In this document: piece by piece, positions 25,452-34,346 of the stretch
Position numbering within the stretch: the first letter of the stretch is position 1
Layout: the number at the start of each line of letters is the position of its first letter
Assembly (NCBI RefSeq): GCF_900176145.1
Contig: NZ_FWWY01000001.1
Location: forward strand, 3,391,011-3,455,010
Reading direction: 5' to 3'
DNA length: 64,000 nt
From: Sulfobacillus thermosulfidooxidans DSM 9293
Lineage (GTDB): Bacteria > Bacillota > Sulfobacillia > Sulfobacillales > Sulfobacillaceae
Made by a program: the position numbers and the translations under genes
The notes under the pieces: model-generated
The model's input: the letters and a program-made list of their open reading frames with translations, nothing else
Told to the model about the DNA's origin: nothing
The model's database searches: none

Positions 25452-26375
25452 ATGAATGAGCAATTATGGACCACATTCAAAATGGTCGCGGAAGTCGGAT
25501 CCTTGTCACAAGCATCCCGGTCCTTAAATCTGTCCCAGTCGGCCGTAACGCAGCACATTCACCAACTCGAACAATATTACCAGTGTTCCCTATTTGTCCG
25601 TACATCGCAAGGAGTCCACTTAACTGAAGCAGGGGAAATTCTATACCGGTATGTCAATGATCTCTTGCACATTGCTCACGAATCCCGGGAAGCGATTATT
25701 CGTTCCAGAAGTTCTCGACCCCAAAGCTTAAGCATCGGCGCCAGTTTTACGATTGCAGAATATTTCCTCCCGGAGATTCTGCCACAATACTGCAAGATAC
25801 ACAGCCAATGTAGTGTTTCCGTGATGATGGCTAACTCCCGTGCCGTGTTTGAACAAGTTCTTCATAAGCAATGTGATGTAGGTTTAATCGAAAGCACGCT
25901 GCACCATCCCCAAATTGCCGTGCAACCGTTTTTTTCCGATTGTCTCCAGGTTATTGTCGGAAAAAATCACGCATGGTTTGACCGTGAACACATCAGTCTC
26001 GAGGAATTTGCTCAGGAGCCTCTTTTTATCCGGGAACCCGGTTCAGGAACGCGCTCAGCGTTGGAAGAAGCTTTAAAAATTGTAAACATGGACATCCAAC
26101 AATTGAATGTCCGCTTAGTCTTAGCAACAACCCAAGCCATTAAATCCATGGTTAAACAAGGTTTTGGGATCAGTGTTCTTTCTCCTCTGGTTATTACCCC
26201 AGAAGAAGACTCGGTTTTTCATCAACTTGAGATAAAGGGGTTAACGATTCTTCGCAATTTTAGTATTATCACTCATCACGATGTACTGCCATCGCATATT
26301 AATCCCTTTATCCATCTCGTTTTGGAATCATCGTCACGCATTAACGCGCGCCTTTATGGACTCAAAAGATCTTGA
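25452..26375 (+). CDS. LysR-family transcriptional regulator (CysL/CbbR-like)
   Basis: 307 residues. The N-terminal winged helix-turn-helix is GSLSQASRSLNLSQSAVTQHIHQLEQ (shown here in part: ASRSLNLSQSAVTQHI, about 18-34), followed by a linker helix and a type 2 periplasmic-binding-protein effector domain from about 90, starting LSIGASFTIAEYFLP. The effector domain resembles CysL and CbbR regulators of sulfur or carbon assimilation. The ATG at 25452 has AGGAG six bases upstream. It is divergent from the glycosyltransferase-thioredoxin pair, its most likely target. The last 22 bases overlap the convergent small gene. Confidence 0.85.
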   Translation: MNEQLWTTFKMVAEVGSLSQASRSLNLSQSAVTQHIHQLEQYYQCSLFVRTSQGVHLTEAGEILYRYVNDLLHIAHESREAIIRSRSSRPQSLSIGASFTIAEYFLPEILPQYCKIHSQCSVSVMMANSRAVFEQVLHKQCDVGLIESTLHHPQIAVQPFFSDCLQVIVGKNHAWFDREHISLEEFAQEPLFIREPGSGTRSALEEALKIVNMDIQQLNVRLVLATTQAIKSMVKQGFGISVLSPLVITPEEDSVFHQLEIKGLTILRNFSIITHHDVLPSHINPFIHLVLESSSRINARLYGLKRS

Positions 26376-26653
26376 ATTTCCTCAATTCTTGAGGCGCTCA
26401 TCACTTGATCCATCCAGGCGTATAATTGTCCTGCTCGATTTTCCGATGCGACCCGTAGCCTAAAGGAGTTGCTAGTCGATCCGAAGCGATGATTCGTCAT
26501 ACGCAATAAGGCAGCCCTTAAGGCTAAAAGCGTTCCTTCCTGCAATCCGGTTTCTAATCCTTCTTGCAAACCATCAGCATGTCCTTCTAAATATCCACTG
26601 TGACGCGCTTCATCTAATGCCTTTTGCGCGAACTGGTCGAATTCATCAGACAT
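26354..26653 (-). CDS. Small protein resembling the C-terminal tail of Rpn/PDDEXK transposase-like proteins
   Basis: 99 residues with the glycine-glutamate heptad GYLEGHADGLQEGLETGLQEG in the middle (about 19-40), followed by a helical segment LLALRAALLRMTNHRFG. Such EG repeats occur near the C-terminus of Rpn-family recombination-promoting nucleases and DUF4351 proteins. The nuclease domain is absent, so it is a stand-alone tail, a remnant or an unrelated coiled protein. GGGAGG lies eight bases before the ATG at 26653, which argues it is translated. It converges on the LysR gene with a 22-base overlap. Confidence 0.5.
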   Translation of the reverse strand: MSDEFDQFAQKALDEARHSGYLEGHADGLQEGLETGLQEGTLLALRAALLRMTNHRFGSTSNSFRLRVASENRAGQLYAWMDQVMSASRIEEIQDLLSP

Positions 26654-26769
26654 TCGCATCGCCTCCCTCCAAACTTTGGCCCGACTAACATCGAATCAGG
26701 TTCGTCAATAGGGTAAGCAAGTTCTCTTTTAGCATACCACCTTTATCATTTTTTTTGCATCCTGCTCTT

Positions 26770-26907
26770 TTAATGGATAAATAGTGACAGAAATCCTCCA
26801 AACATTAAAGACAAAAAGATCACAGCCGTAAGGATAGCAAACCATTTTTGCCATCCAAATTGTCTTCTCGGTTCCCAACTTTCCCGTGATGATTGGTGAT
26901 TTCGCAT
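26770..26907 (-). CDS. 45-residue single-helix membrane protein
   Basis: A short frame encodes a polar, tryptophan- and arginine-rich head (MRNHQSSRESWEPRRQFGWQ) and one membrane helix (about 22-43, WFAILTAVIFLSLMFGGFLS). AAGGGGAA lies seven bases before the ATG. The strong ribosome site and clear head-plus-helix layout support a real gene. No family recognised. The positive-charged N-terminus predicts an N-in orientation. Confidence 0.5.
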   Translation of the reverse strand: MRNHQSSRESWEPRRQFGWQKWFAILTAVIFLSLMFGGFLSLFIH

Positions 26908-27112
26908 AAAATTGTTCCCCTTTAATCATTTCCGTACGACGAGCTCTCACACAAGCGTCGCCGTACCCGTGCTTTAGGATAAAGTTTATGTCAATCTACG
27001 GTAAATATAAATCATATAACACCAGAGACAAATTGCGCCACGGCAAAATTCGCTAATATACCAGCTTTTGCTTTTCTATTCGACCTTTAAAGAGAAATTC
27101 CAATCTTTGCTT

Positions 27113-27141
27113 TTCACATTCGACATCTATTGCGTTAATAT
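27113..27141 (+). promoter_or_regulatory. Candidate promoter of the 108-residue hypothetical gene
   Basis: TTCACA (27113-27118), 17-base spacer, TAATAT (27136-27141). The start would be near 27148, giving a short leader with AGGAGG at 27161. The rest of 26908-27112 shows no gene. Confidence 0.45.
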
Positions 27142-27172
27142 ATATGAAGAATGTTCCCAAAGGAGGCAGTTT

Positions 27173-27499
27173 ATGACGACTTACCAGTATCTTGTCGGAC
27201 CTCATATCTGGGTTAAACAGACTCCTCAGTGGAACGCGGTTATCGAGACCTTTTCTCTTCCAATGTTTACAGACAATCAGCGCGCCCGGTTGATGCAATG
27301 GGTCGATCTAGACAACCGTTACGTGGATTGGGAAGCCATCCATCGTGAGGCTACTCACTACTCACCCGAACAACGAACCCTGTTACGTATCGCTCATGCT
27401 CTTCACCAAGATGGCGATTGCCAGTTGTCCGAACTCGGTCAATTATCGAGTGCAGGACGATCCGCAGCAATTATGCTCATTGGTCTCCGGTATCGCTGA
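27173..27499 (+). CDS. Hypothetical soluble protein, 108 residues
   Basis: Begins MTTYQYLVGPHIWVKQTP and contains several tryptophans and a DNRYVDWEAIHREA segment. Its C-terminal half looks helical, ending QLSSAGRSAAIMLIGLRYR. No domain recognised. The ATG is fixed by AGGAGG six bases upstream, and a plausible promoter precedes it. It lies 106 bases upstream of the ThyX-like gene on the same strand, so the two may be cotranscribed. Confidence 0.6.
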   Translation: MTTYQYLVGPHIWVKQTPQWNAVIETFSLPMFTDNQRARLMQWVDLDNRYVDWEAIHREATHYSPEQRTLLRIAHALHQDGDCQLSELGQLSSAGRSAAIMLIGLRYR

Positions 27500-27605
27500 G
27501 TTCACCTCGATCACTCGCCACTGTGATACCATATCTTTGTCACCATATTGAGGGCGCTGTTGGTAGCGCCCATTCCTTACTTCAATCGTATTAAGGGAGA
27601 TAGCA

Positions 27606-29003
27606 ATGCCACATATATATGCTGTTACAAATGTTCCGCCCGAAGTTTTAGCGTATGGCATGGCCAAATATTCGCGGTCAAACCGCTCACTTGCCGATAA
27701 TTTAAAAAATCTCACAGAAGATAAGGCTGCCAAATTTCTGAAAACCTTTTATTTTGATTATGGCCACGCATCTATAGCGGATTTAGCCCATGTCGCCATA
27801 GCAATAGAAGACATTTCGTTGTTGGCTGCCATGGAAATTGTCGATGAACCTTTATGGGATGGACAAGAACGTTCGACACGCTACCAGAATTTCGACAGTT
27901 CCGACTACTATCGTCCAGAAACTGCACCCTCCTCCTATGATACGGCCACACATAAGCTCTGGGCCTTATATCATCAGATGCAGGAACTGGGTACGAGTCT
28001 ATTGACCGAGCAATATCCTAGACCGTCAGACATGCCAGAGAAAACTTACGCCCGCATTATTCATGCCAGAGCCCTAGACATTGCGCGTTATTGCTTACCA
28101 CTCAATACGCTAACAAGCCTCGGGCAGATCACCAGTGCCCGCGTACTAGAACAACAAATTCGGCGCCTTTTTGCGTCGCCTTTCCCGGAAGTCCATAATA
28201 TTGCACGGGAACTCAAAAAGAGCATTGCCGATCAACCCGCCGTGGATTTAATGTATCAAACCAACCAACCTGTATTACCAACATTGGTAAAGTATACCGA
28301 AGCGGATGCCTATTTAATGGCTGTGCGGACCATTATAGAACCCTTAGCAAAACAGGTCCCGTCGTTGCCTGCGCAAGCCGTTGAATTAACGATTCAAGCT
28401 CCCCTTTTAGATGCCCAAATTGCTCAATTGCTCTATGCTTTTGGACAAGCCTCTTATCGCTCTTGTCTGCAGTTCGCTAGCACTTTAACGACTGCAGAAA
28501 AACAAGAATTGATTTCACAGGTTTTTTCAGTGCGTGGGCCTCATGATGAATGGCTTCGCCTTTTGCGCCAGGCTCCCTTACAATTTGATTTGATTATGGA
28601 CACAGGGGCTTATCGAGACTTTAATCGGCACCGCCGAACCCACAAAATTGCACAATCCCTTAACCCCGATCTGAAATTTTCTATCCCAGCACCCTTAACC
28701 GAGGCTGGCCTAGATTATGAATTCATCGCGACGCTTTCGGCGTATTATGACGAGCTCTCGGCATATTCAGATACGTCCTCTCTGCCGTACTTACTGCCGT
28801 TAGCGCATAAACGAAGGCTTTTAATGAGTATGGATCTGGCCGAGGCTGCCTATATCATCGAACTTCGTAGTCGCTCCCAAGGCCATTTCAGTTACCGGCA
28901 ACTCGCATGGGACATGTACGAGGCTTTGAGACAGCAATTGCCCGATTTCGCTCGTTACATTCGAGTCACACCTCCTGGCGAATTTAACCCGTTTCAGCGT
29001 TAA
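27606..29003 (+). CDS. Double-length ThyX-like protein (flavin-dependent thymidylate synthase superfamily)
   Basis: 465 residues, about twice a normal ThyX. The first half has ThyX-like features: FDYGHASIADLAHVAIAIEDIS near 48 and GQERSTRYQNFD near 90. The second half carries YRDFNRHRRTHKIAQ near 340, the position of the RHR-x-S motif, but the serine and the following N-E-x-S-x-R-Y are not conserved. If catalytic, it would methylate dUMP with methylenetetrahydrofolate and FAD. The lost motif residues leave that open. The ATG has GGGAG upstream. The last 20 bases overlap the convergent glgB gene. Confidence 0.65.
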   Translation: MPHIYAVTNVPPEVLAYGMAKYSRSNRSLADNLKNLTEDKAAKFLKTFYFDYGHASIADLAHVAIAIEDISLLAAMEIVDEPLWDGQERSTRYQNFDSSDYYRPETAPSSYDTATHKLWALYHQMQELGTSLLTEQYPRPSDMPEKTYARIIHARALDIARYCLPLNTLTSLGQITSARVLEQQIRRLFASPFPEVHNIARELKKSIADQPAVDLMYQTNQPVLPTLVKYTEADAYLMAVRTIIEPLAKQVPSLPAQAVELTIQAPLLDAQIAQLLYAFGQASYRSCLQFASTLTTAEKQELISQVFSVRGPHDEWLRLLRQAPLQFDLIMDTGAYRDFNRHRRTHKIAQSLNPDLKFSIPAPLTEAGLDYEFIATLSAYYDELSAYSDTSSLPYLLPLAHKRRLLMSMDLAEAAYIIELRSRSQGHFSYRQLAWDMYEALRQQLPDFARYIRVTPPGEFNPFQR

Positions 29004-30876
29004 CCTTCTTCAAAAATAAAGCACCCAGGGGCGGCAAGGTTAAGGATAGAGTGTACGGCCGTCCCTGCCAACTTTGGTCGTCACTATACACCCATCCCCC
29101 ATTTCCCAGATTACTGCCGCCGTAATAGACACTATCCGTATTAAGGATTTCTTGCCACTCTCCCGGTTGTAAAACTCCTAATCGGTATCCATGACGAGGT
29201 ACAGGGGTAAAATTGAATACGCATAAAACATCTTGATCCACCCCATGCCGGAAGAAACTAATGACGCTGCCGTCCCGATCGCCGAAATCACACCATTCAA
29301 AGCCTCGCACATCATAATCTAAAGAAAATAATGCCGGATTCTGATGATATAGGGCGTTGAGATCCTTTACCAAGCGCGCTATCCCCTTATGGTCAGGATC
29401 ATCCAGCAAAAACCAATCCAATTCGCGATCATGGGACCATTCGCGCCACTGGCCAAGTTCAGCTCCCATAAAGAGTAATTTTTTGCCAGGGGTCGCATAC
29501 ATATAAGCGAACAGTAGCCGTAAATTCGCCATTTTCTGCCAAGTATCCCCAGCCATTTTGTTGATTAAGGAGCCCTTCCCGTGAACCACTTCATCGTGAG
29601 ACAAGGGTAGAATAAAGCGCTCACTTAAGGCATACATGGGACGAAATGTTAACTTATCATGATGATAACGGCGGTAAATCGGATCTTTACTCATATAATC
29701 TAACGTATCGTGCATCCAGCCCATATCCCACTTAAAGTCAAAACCTAATCCGCCGTCTTCCGGCCGACTGGTGACATGAGGCCACGCCGTAGATTCCTCG
29801 GCAATCATAACCACGCCGGGAAACCGTTGATGCACCGCTTGATTCAACTGCTGCAAAAAACTAATCGCCTCAAGATTTTCGTGCCCGCCATAACGATTGG
29901 GAATCCATTCACCAGCTTGCCGACCAAAATCTAAATACAGCATAGAACTGACCGCATCTACTCGTAACCCGTCTGCATGGTAATAGTCGAGCCAAAACAT
30001 CGCACTCGAGAGCAAAAAACTGCGTACTTCATTGCGTCCATAGTTAAATAAATAACTATGCCATTGGGGATGGATTCCTTGACGAGGATCAGCATGTTCA
30101 TATAAATGAGTACCATCGAACTCGGCTAATCCAAAATCATCTGTCGCAAAGTGTGACGGAACCCAGTCTAAAATGACCCCTAGACCTTGTTGATGACATT
30201 GATCGATGAAATACATCAGATCTTGCGGCGATCCGAACCGTGATGACGGGGCAAAATAACAGGTGGTTTGATAACCCCACGATCCATAATACGGATGCTC
30301 CATAATAGGCAATAATTCAACGTGGGTAAATCCCTGATCCTTCACATAAGTTATCAGTTGATCCGCAAGTTCCCGGTAGCTTAATGACATGCCATCAGAA
30401 TGCTTACGCCACGATCCCACATGCACTTCATAGATGCTTATCGGTTTTTCTATGGGTGAGATCTTAGAACGCGTATTGATCCACTCATCATCATGCCAAA
30501 CATAGTCCAACCGGGTAACCACCGATGCTGTTTTTGGAGGGATTTCCATAGCAAATGCGAGCGGATCCGCTTTTTCTTTGACAAATCCTTGGGCAGGATT
30601 TTCAACGACATACTTGTACAATGTTCCCGGTTCTATATGGTCTATGATGGCCATATGCACTCCAGAACTTCCCAGGGGTCTCATTGGATGCTTGTTAGGG
30701 TCCCATCCATTGAAGTCACCCACCACAGAAACGCGCTGCGCTGCTGGGGCCCACACCGCAAATCGCACGGTATTTTTCTTGAGGTCTACATACTGTGCGC
30801 CAAAATGCCGGTACATCTGGGTTAATGTGCCCTCGTTAAATAGATACAATGTTTGATTGTCCAGGCTATCTTGCAT
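28984..30876 (-). CDS. glgB: 1,4-alpha-glucan branching enzyme
   Basis: GlgB introduces alpha-1,6 branches. 630 residues: an N-terminal CBM48-like domain (VRFAVWAPAAQRVSVVGDFNGWD near 40), then the GH13 barrel. The nucleophile aspartate is in GLRVDAVSSMLYLD near 310, the acid glutamate in VMIAEESTAWP near 365 and the third aspartate in LPLSHDEVVHGKGSL near 435. A beta-sandwich domain ends the protein. The ATG at 30876 is chosen; 26 extra upstream codons have no ribosome site. It is the last gene of the minus-strand glucan cluster, 225 bases after treS-mak, a gap in which no gene was seen. Confidence 0.93.
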   Translation of the reverse strand: MQDSLDNQTLYLFNEGTLTQMYRHFGAQYVDLKKNTVRFAVWAPAAQRVSVVGDFNGWDPNKHPMRPLGSSGVHMAIIDHIEPGTLYKYVVENPAQGFVKEKADPLAFAMEIPPKTASVVTRLDYVWHDDEWINTRSKISPIEKPISIYEVHVGSWRKHSDGMSLSYRELADQLITYVKDQGFTHVELLPIMEHPYYGSWGYQTTCYFAPSSRFGSPQDLMYFIDQCHQQGLGVILDWVPSHFATDDFGLAEFDGTHLYEHADPRQGIHPQWHSYLFNYGRNEVRSFLLSSAMFWLDYYHADGLRVDAVSSMLYLDFGRQAGEWIPNRYGGHENLEAISFLQQLNQAVHQRFPGVVMIAEESTAWPHVTSRPEDGGLGFDFKWDMGWMHDTLDYMSKDPIYRRYHHDKLTFRPMYALSERFILPLSHDEVVHGKGSLINKMAGDTWQKMANLRLLFAYMYATPGKKLLFMGAELGQWREWSHDRELDWFLLDDPDHKGIARLVKDLNALYHQNPALFSLDYDVRGFEWCDFGDRDGSVISFFRHGVDQDVLCVFNFTPVPRHGYRLGVLQPGEWQEILNTDSVYYGGSNLGNGGWVYSDDQSWQGRPYTLSLTLPPLGALFLKKVNAETG

Positions 30877-31100
30877 GCTTGTCACCCACCTTCCGGATAT
30901 TGTCACGTCTTGCTTTGGGTCTAGCCCTCCATCATCGTCCCCGTATCGTGCCATGGAGGGCGCGTTTTCCTGAATGAGATAGGCCCACCCAGGAGACTCA
31001 AGACGTCATTCCGAGGACAACGAAATGTCCTATCCCTTCTCCGGAAATTCACGACCTTAACCTCAAGGCGGCTCCGCTGTATTTTGGTGAAAAGACTGCC

Positions 31101-34100
31101 TTAGGCATCCAAATCCAACAGGTTCAAAATCCCTTCCATGGGGATGTGAACCCATTTAGGCCGATTGTGCAATTCGTAATGCAACTCGTACAAAGCCTTC
31201 TCCATGAGAAATGCGGAAAGCCACTCAGAATCTCTTTCTGGAAGAAGGCGTGCATCCATGTGATCCTGGTACGCTTCCAGAAATCGGCTGGTAGCAATTT
31301 GAAACCACGCCATGGCCCATCGTTTGAGCTTGTCTTGGGGCATGCCAAACTGACGTTCATGCTCGGCTTCAGTAAATGCTGCATAGTGAAAGGACCGAAT
31401 CATTCCCGCTACATCTTTCAAGGGGGATCGTTTAATCCGGCGCCGACTTAACGGAACCAAAGGCTCACCTTCGAAGTCAACGACCACAAAGTCTCGGCCT
31501 GTATAAAGGAGTTGGCCAAGATGATAATCCCCATGACAACGAATTTTAGAACCCTGCACTGTTTTACGGGCCGCTTGTCGAAAAATCTCTTCGATGTGTT
31601 CGCGTTTATGAAGTATTTCTTGAGCCATGATTGCCACGTCCTCACGGAATAAGCCTAACGCTCTTTCTAATTCCGTTAAGGTCCTATCGGCATTTTGCCG
31701 CATCGATTGGTACATGGCACGCTGATCCAGCGCCGAAAAAGGTTCCGGCCGAAAATCGGGATTTTCGGAATCCGAGGCTAATAACATGTGCATTTCAGCC
31801 GTTTTCCGTCCAATGAGCGCCGCTTGCCCGCTAAATTCTCCCATCACCAATAACAAATTTTCGTCCGGGTGAATCTCCGTGTCGCTCCACCAATTCCGGC
31901 AACTGGAGGGCTGTACCACAAGGTCTTGAGCCGCAATGGCTTCGAAATACCGTCCTAGATGATCTAAAGTATAAGTCCATCCATCTCCCTGATTAGCAAT
32001 ATACTCTTGCAAAATTGCCAATTGTGAGGTCTGCCCTTGATGACGATACTCAAAACCCATCCACGTTTGCGGGGCAATCCCCGCACCGTGGTGCTCCGTC
32101 ATAAATTGGCCGACTTCCCAATCTGGATTCACACCATCTTCCAACCGCCGAAAAATCTTAAGAATCCACTGCTCCCCGTAAGCCACCGACGTGTTGCTCT
32201 GTTCCACATGCAAAGGGATCGGTTCCAAATCTTCAGATTTGAGCCGATTACGCCCTTTCCATCCTTGACTTGTCCGCCTTTCAATGTGCCGTCCCGTGAC
32301 CCGTTCAGGGAAAATCCACTGCTGCGCGAGATGGCGCCAAAACACCGGGTTATCACTTGCTTCTCGGATATTTCCCTCCTGCCCTTGCATCATAAAAGTT
32401 ACCAGGGCATTATCATCACTGCCCCACTGCCAGATAAGCGGCAAGAGATAACGTTCTTCGGATCCGCCTTGATACCGCACCCGAACGATCCAAAATCCGC
32501 CTTGTTCCCATACCGGAATCCACCGTTCGTTAACGATTTGCATGATCCGCAAATCCTTGCCAGCAAACCACCGCTGGTGCGGCAAATAAGCCGCTAATGG
32601 CTTAAGCATGTCTTCGAGAATGTCTGGAAAAGGATTGGGTCCATCCACTTCAATCGTCGGAGGGAGCCCTGCATTAACCTCATCAAGAACCTCCGCGTCT
32701 TGTAGTCGAAACAGGTAGAAATCGTGGGGTCCCAACGTATAAACGGTCGACGGCTGTGTTATCGGTGGAAAATTGCTTTGCGAAAATAGTTCGATGACAG
32801 TTTGCCCTATAAAATCCTGGGTTTCAATGGTTACTGCTTGCACAAATCGCGACAGGTTAGCTACCACTAAGATCCGATCGCCTTCAAATTCTCGCAAGAA
32901 CACCAAGACTTTCGGATTATCAGCATTTAGAAAGCGCAGTGTCCCCCGTCCAAAGGCTCGCGACGATTTACGCAGTGCAATAATGCGACGCATCCACCAC
33001 AAAAAACTCGAGGGATTATTTTGTTGAGCCTCGACGTTGACAGATTCGTAATGATATTCGGGATCTACAATAACTGGTAAACATAGGCGCTGAGGATTGG
33101 CCCGCGAAAAACCAGCATTGCGATCTGGGCTCCATTGAAATGGTGTACGTACTCCATCGCGATCGCCCAAATAGACGTTGTCACCCATACCAATTTCGTT
33201 GCCGTAGTATAATACCGGCGTTCCCGGCAGAGTCATTAGCAAAGCATTCATCAGTTCCATGCGGCGCCGGTTATTACCTAATAGGGGAGCCAAACGGCGC
33301 CGGATACCCACATTAATTCGAAACTGCGGCTCTTTGGCATAAACCCGGTACATATAGTCCCGTTCTTCATCAGTCACCATTTCCAATGTCAATTCATCAT
33401 GATTACGTAAGAAGATCGCCCATTGAGAGCAAGGGGGAACAGGAGGCGTGTGCTCCAGAATATCAATAATAGGATAACGATCTTCCATATAAAGAGCCAT
33501 GAACATTCGCGGCATTAAGGGAAAATGAAATGCCATGTGGCATTCATCGCCATTGCCAAAATATAAAGCAGCGTCTTCCGGCCATTGATTCGCTTCCGCT
33601 AGCAACAAACGATTCGGATAATGCTTGTCGATATGCGCGCGCAATTCACGTAAGAACTGATGCGTCTCAGGTAAATTTTCACAGTTAGTGCCTTCTCGCT
33701 CAAAAAGATAGGGGATCGCATCAAGCCGGAGACCATCGACACCCATGTCCAACCAAAAATCGAGAATTTTAAAGACCTCGCGTTTGACTGCGGGATTGTC
33801 GAAATTCAAGTCAGGCTGATGGGAATAGAACCGGTGCCAATAATAAGCTTGAGCCACATCGTCATACGTCCAATTGGATCGTTCAAAATCTTGAAAAATA
33901 ATGCGCGCATCCGCATATTTGTCGGGTGTATCGCTCCACACATAATAATCTCGATACCGGCTATGAGGTGGAGAATGCCGGGCCCGTTGAAACCAAGGAT
34001 GTTGGTCGGACGTGTGATTGATAACTAATTCTGTAATAACTTTTAAGCCCAGTTCATGGGCACGACGTAAGAATCGGCGGAAATCCCTCAGTGTGCCGTA

Positions 34101-34346
34101 ATCCGGATTAATATTCATATAATCGGCAATATCATAGCCATCATCTTTTAAAGGGGATGGGTAAAACGGCAATAACCAAAGCGCCGTAACCCCTAGATCC
34201 GCCAAATAATCTAATTTTTGGGTCAACCCAACAAAATCGCCAATTCCATCTTGATTGCTGTCATAAAATGTTCGGACATGCAATTCATAAATAATCGCAT
34301 CCTTGTACCAGTCTGGACGTTCGACGTGGTTCTGACCGTTATGCAT
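31101..34346 (-). CDS. treS: Trehalose synthase-maltokinase fusion
   Basis: 1,081 residues. The first 550 are TreS (GH13), which interconverts trehalose and maltose: PDWYKDAIIYELHVRTFYDS at the start, nucleophile in GLRLDAIPYLFE near 205, glutamate in LLAEANQWPED near 248 and aspartate in FLRNHDELTLE near 315. From about 590 a maltokinase (Mak/Pep2) follows, with FPHQRWFAGKD-like PHQRWFAGKD and kinase motifs CHGDYHLGQLL and VVDFEGEP near 960; it makes maltose-1-phosphate with ATP. The fusion is known in several bacteria and channels maltose to GlgE. The start codon overlaps the glgE stop as TAATG, with GAGGGG upstream, so the genes are tightly coupled. Confidence 0.93.
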   Translation of the reverse strand: MHNGQNHVERPDWYKDAIIYELHVRTFYDSNQDGIGDFVGLTQKLDYLADLGVTALWLLPFYPSPLKDDGYDIADYMNINPDYGTLRDFRRFLRRAHELGLKVITELVINHTSDQHPWFQRARHSPPHSRYRDYYVWSDTPDKYADARIIFQDFERSNWTYDDVAQAYYWHRFYSHQPDLNFDNPAVKREVFKILDFWLDMGVDGLRLDAIPYLFEREGTNCENLPETHQFLRELRAHIDKHYPNRLLLAEANQWPEDAALYFGNGDECHMAFHFPLMPRMFMALYMEDRYPIIDILEHTPPVPPCSQWAIFLRNHDELTLEMVTDEERDYMYRVYAKEPQFRINVGIRRRLAPLLGNNRRRMELMNALLMTLPGTPVLYYGNEIGMGDNVYLGDRDGVRTPFQWSPDRNAGFSRANPQRLCLPVIVDPEYHYESVNVEAQQNNPSSFLWWMRRIIALRKSSRAFGRGTLRFLNADNPKVLVFLREFEGDRILVVANLSRFVQAVTIETQDFIGQTVIELFSQSNFPPITQPSTVYTLGPHDFYLFRLQDAEVLDEVNAGLPPTIEVDGPNPFPDILEDMLKPLAAYLPHQRWFAGKDLRIMQIVNERWIPVWEQGGFWIVRVRYQGGSEERYLLPLIWQWGSDDNALVTFMMQGQEGNIREASDNPVFWRHLAQQWIFPERVTGRHIERRTSQGWKGRNRLKSEDLEPIPLHVEQSNTSVAYGEQWILKIFRRLEDGVNPDWEVGQFMTEHHGAGIAPQTWMGFEYRHQGQTSQLAILQEYIANQGDGWTYTLDHLGRYFEAIAAQDLVVQPSSCRNWWSDTEIHPDENLLLVMGEFSGQAALIGRKTAEMHMLLASDSENPDFRPEPFSALDQRAMYQSMRQNADRTLTELERALGLFREDVAIMAQEILHKREHIEEIFRQAARKTVQGSKIRCHGDYHLGQLLYTGRDFVVVDFEGEPLVPLSRRRIKRSPLKDVAGMIRSFHYAAFTEAEHERQFGMPQDKLKRWAMAWFQIATSRFLEAYQDHMDARLLPERDSEWLSAFLMEKALYELHYELHNRPKWVHIPMEGILNLLDLDA

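Noticed and set aside
32037-32597. 186-codon plus-strand open frame
   Set aside because: Antisense to the treS-maltokinase gene; no domain, no ribosome site, and the sense frame has full catalytic motifs.
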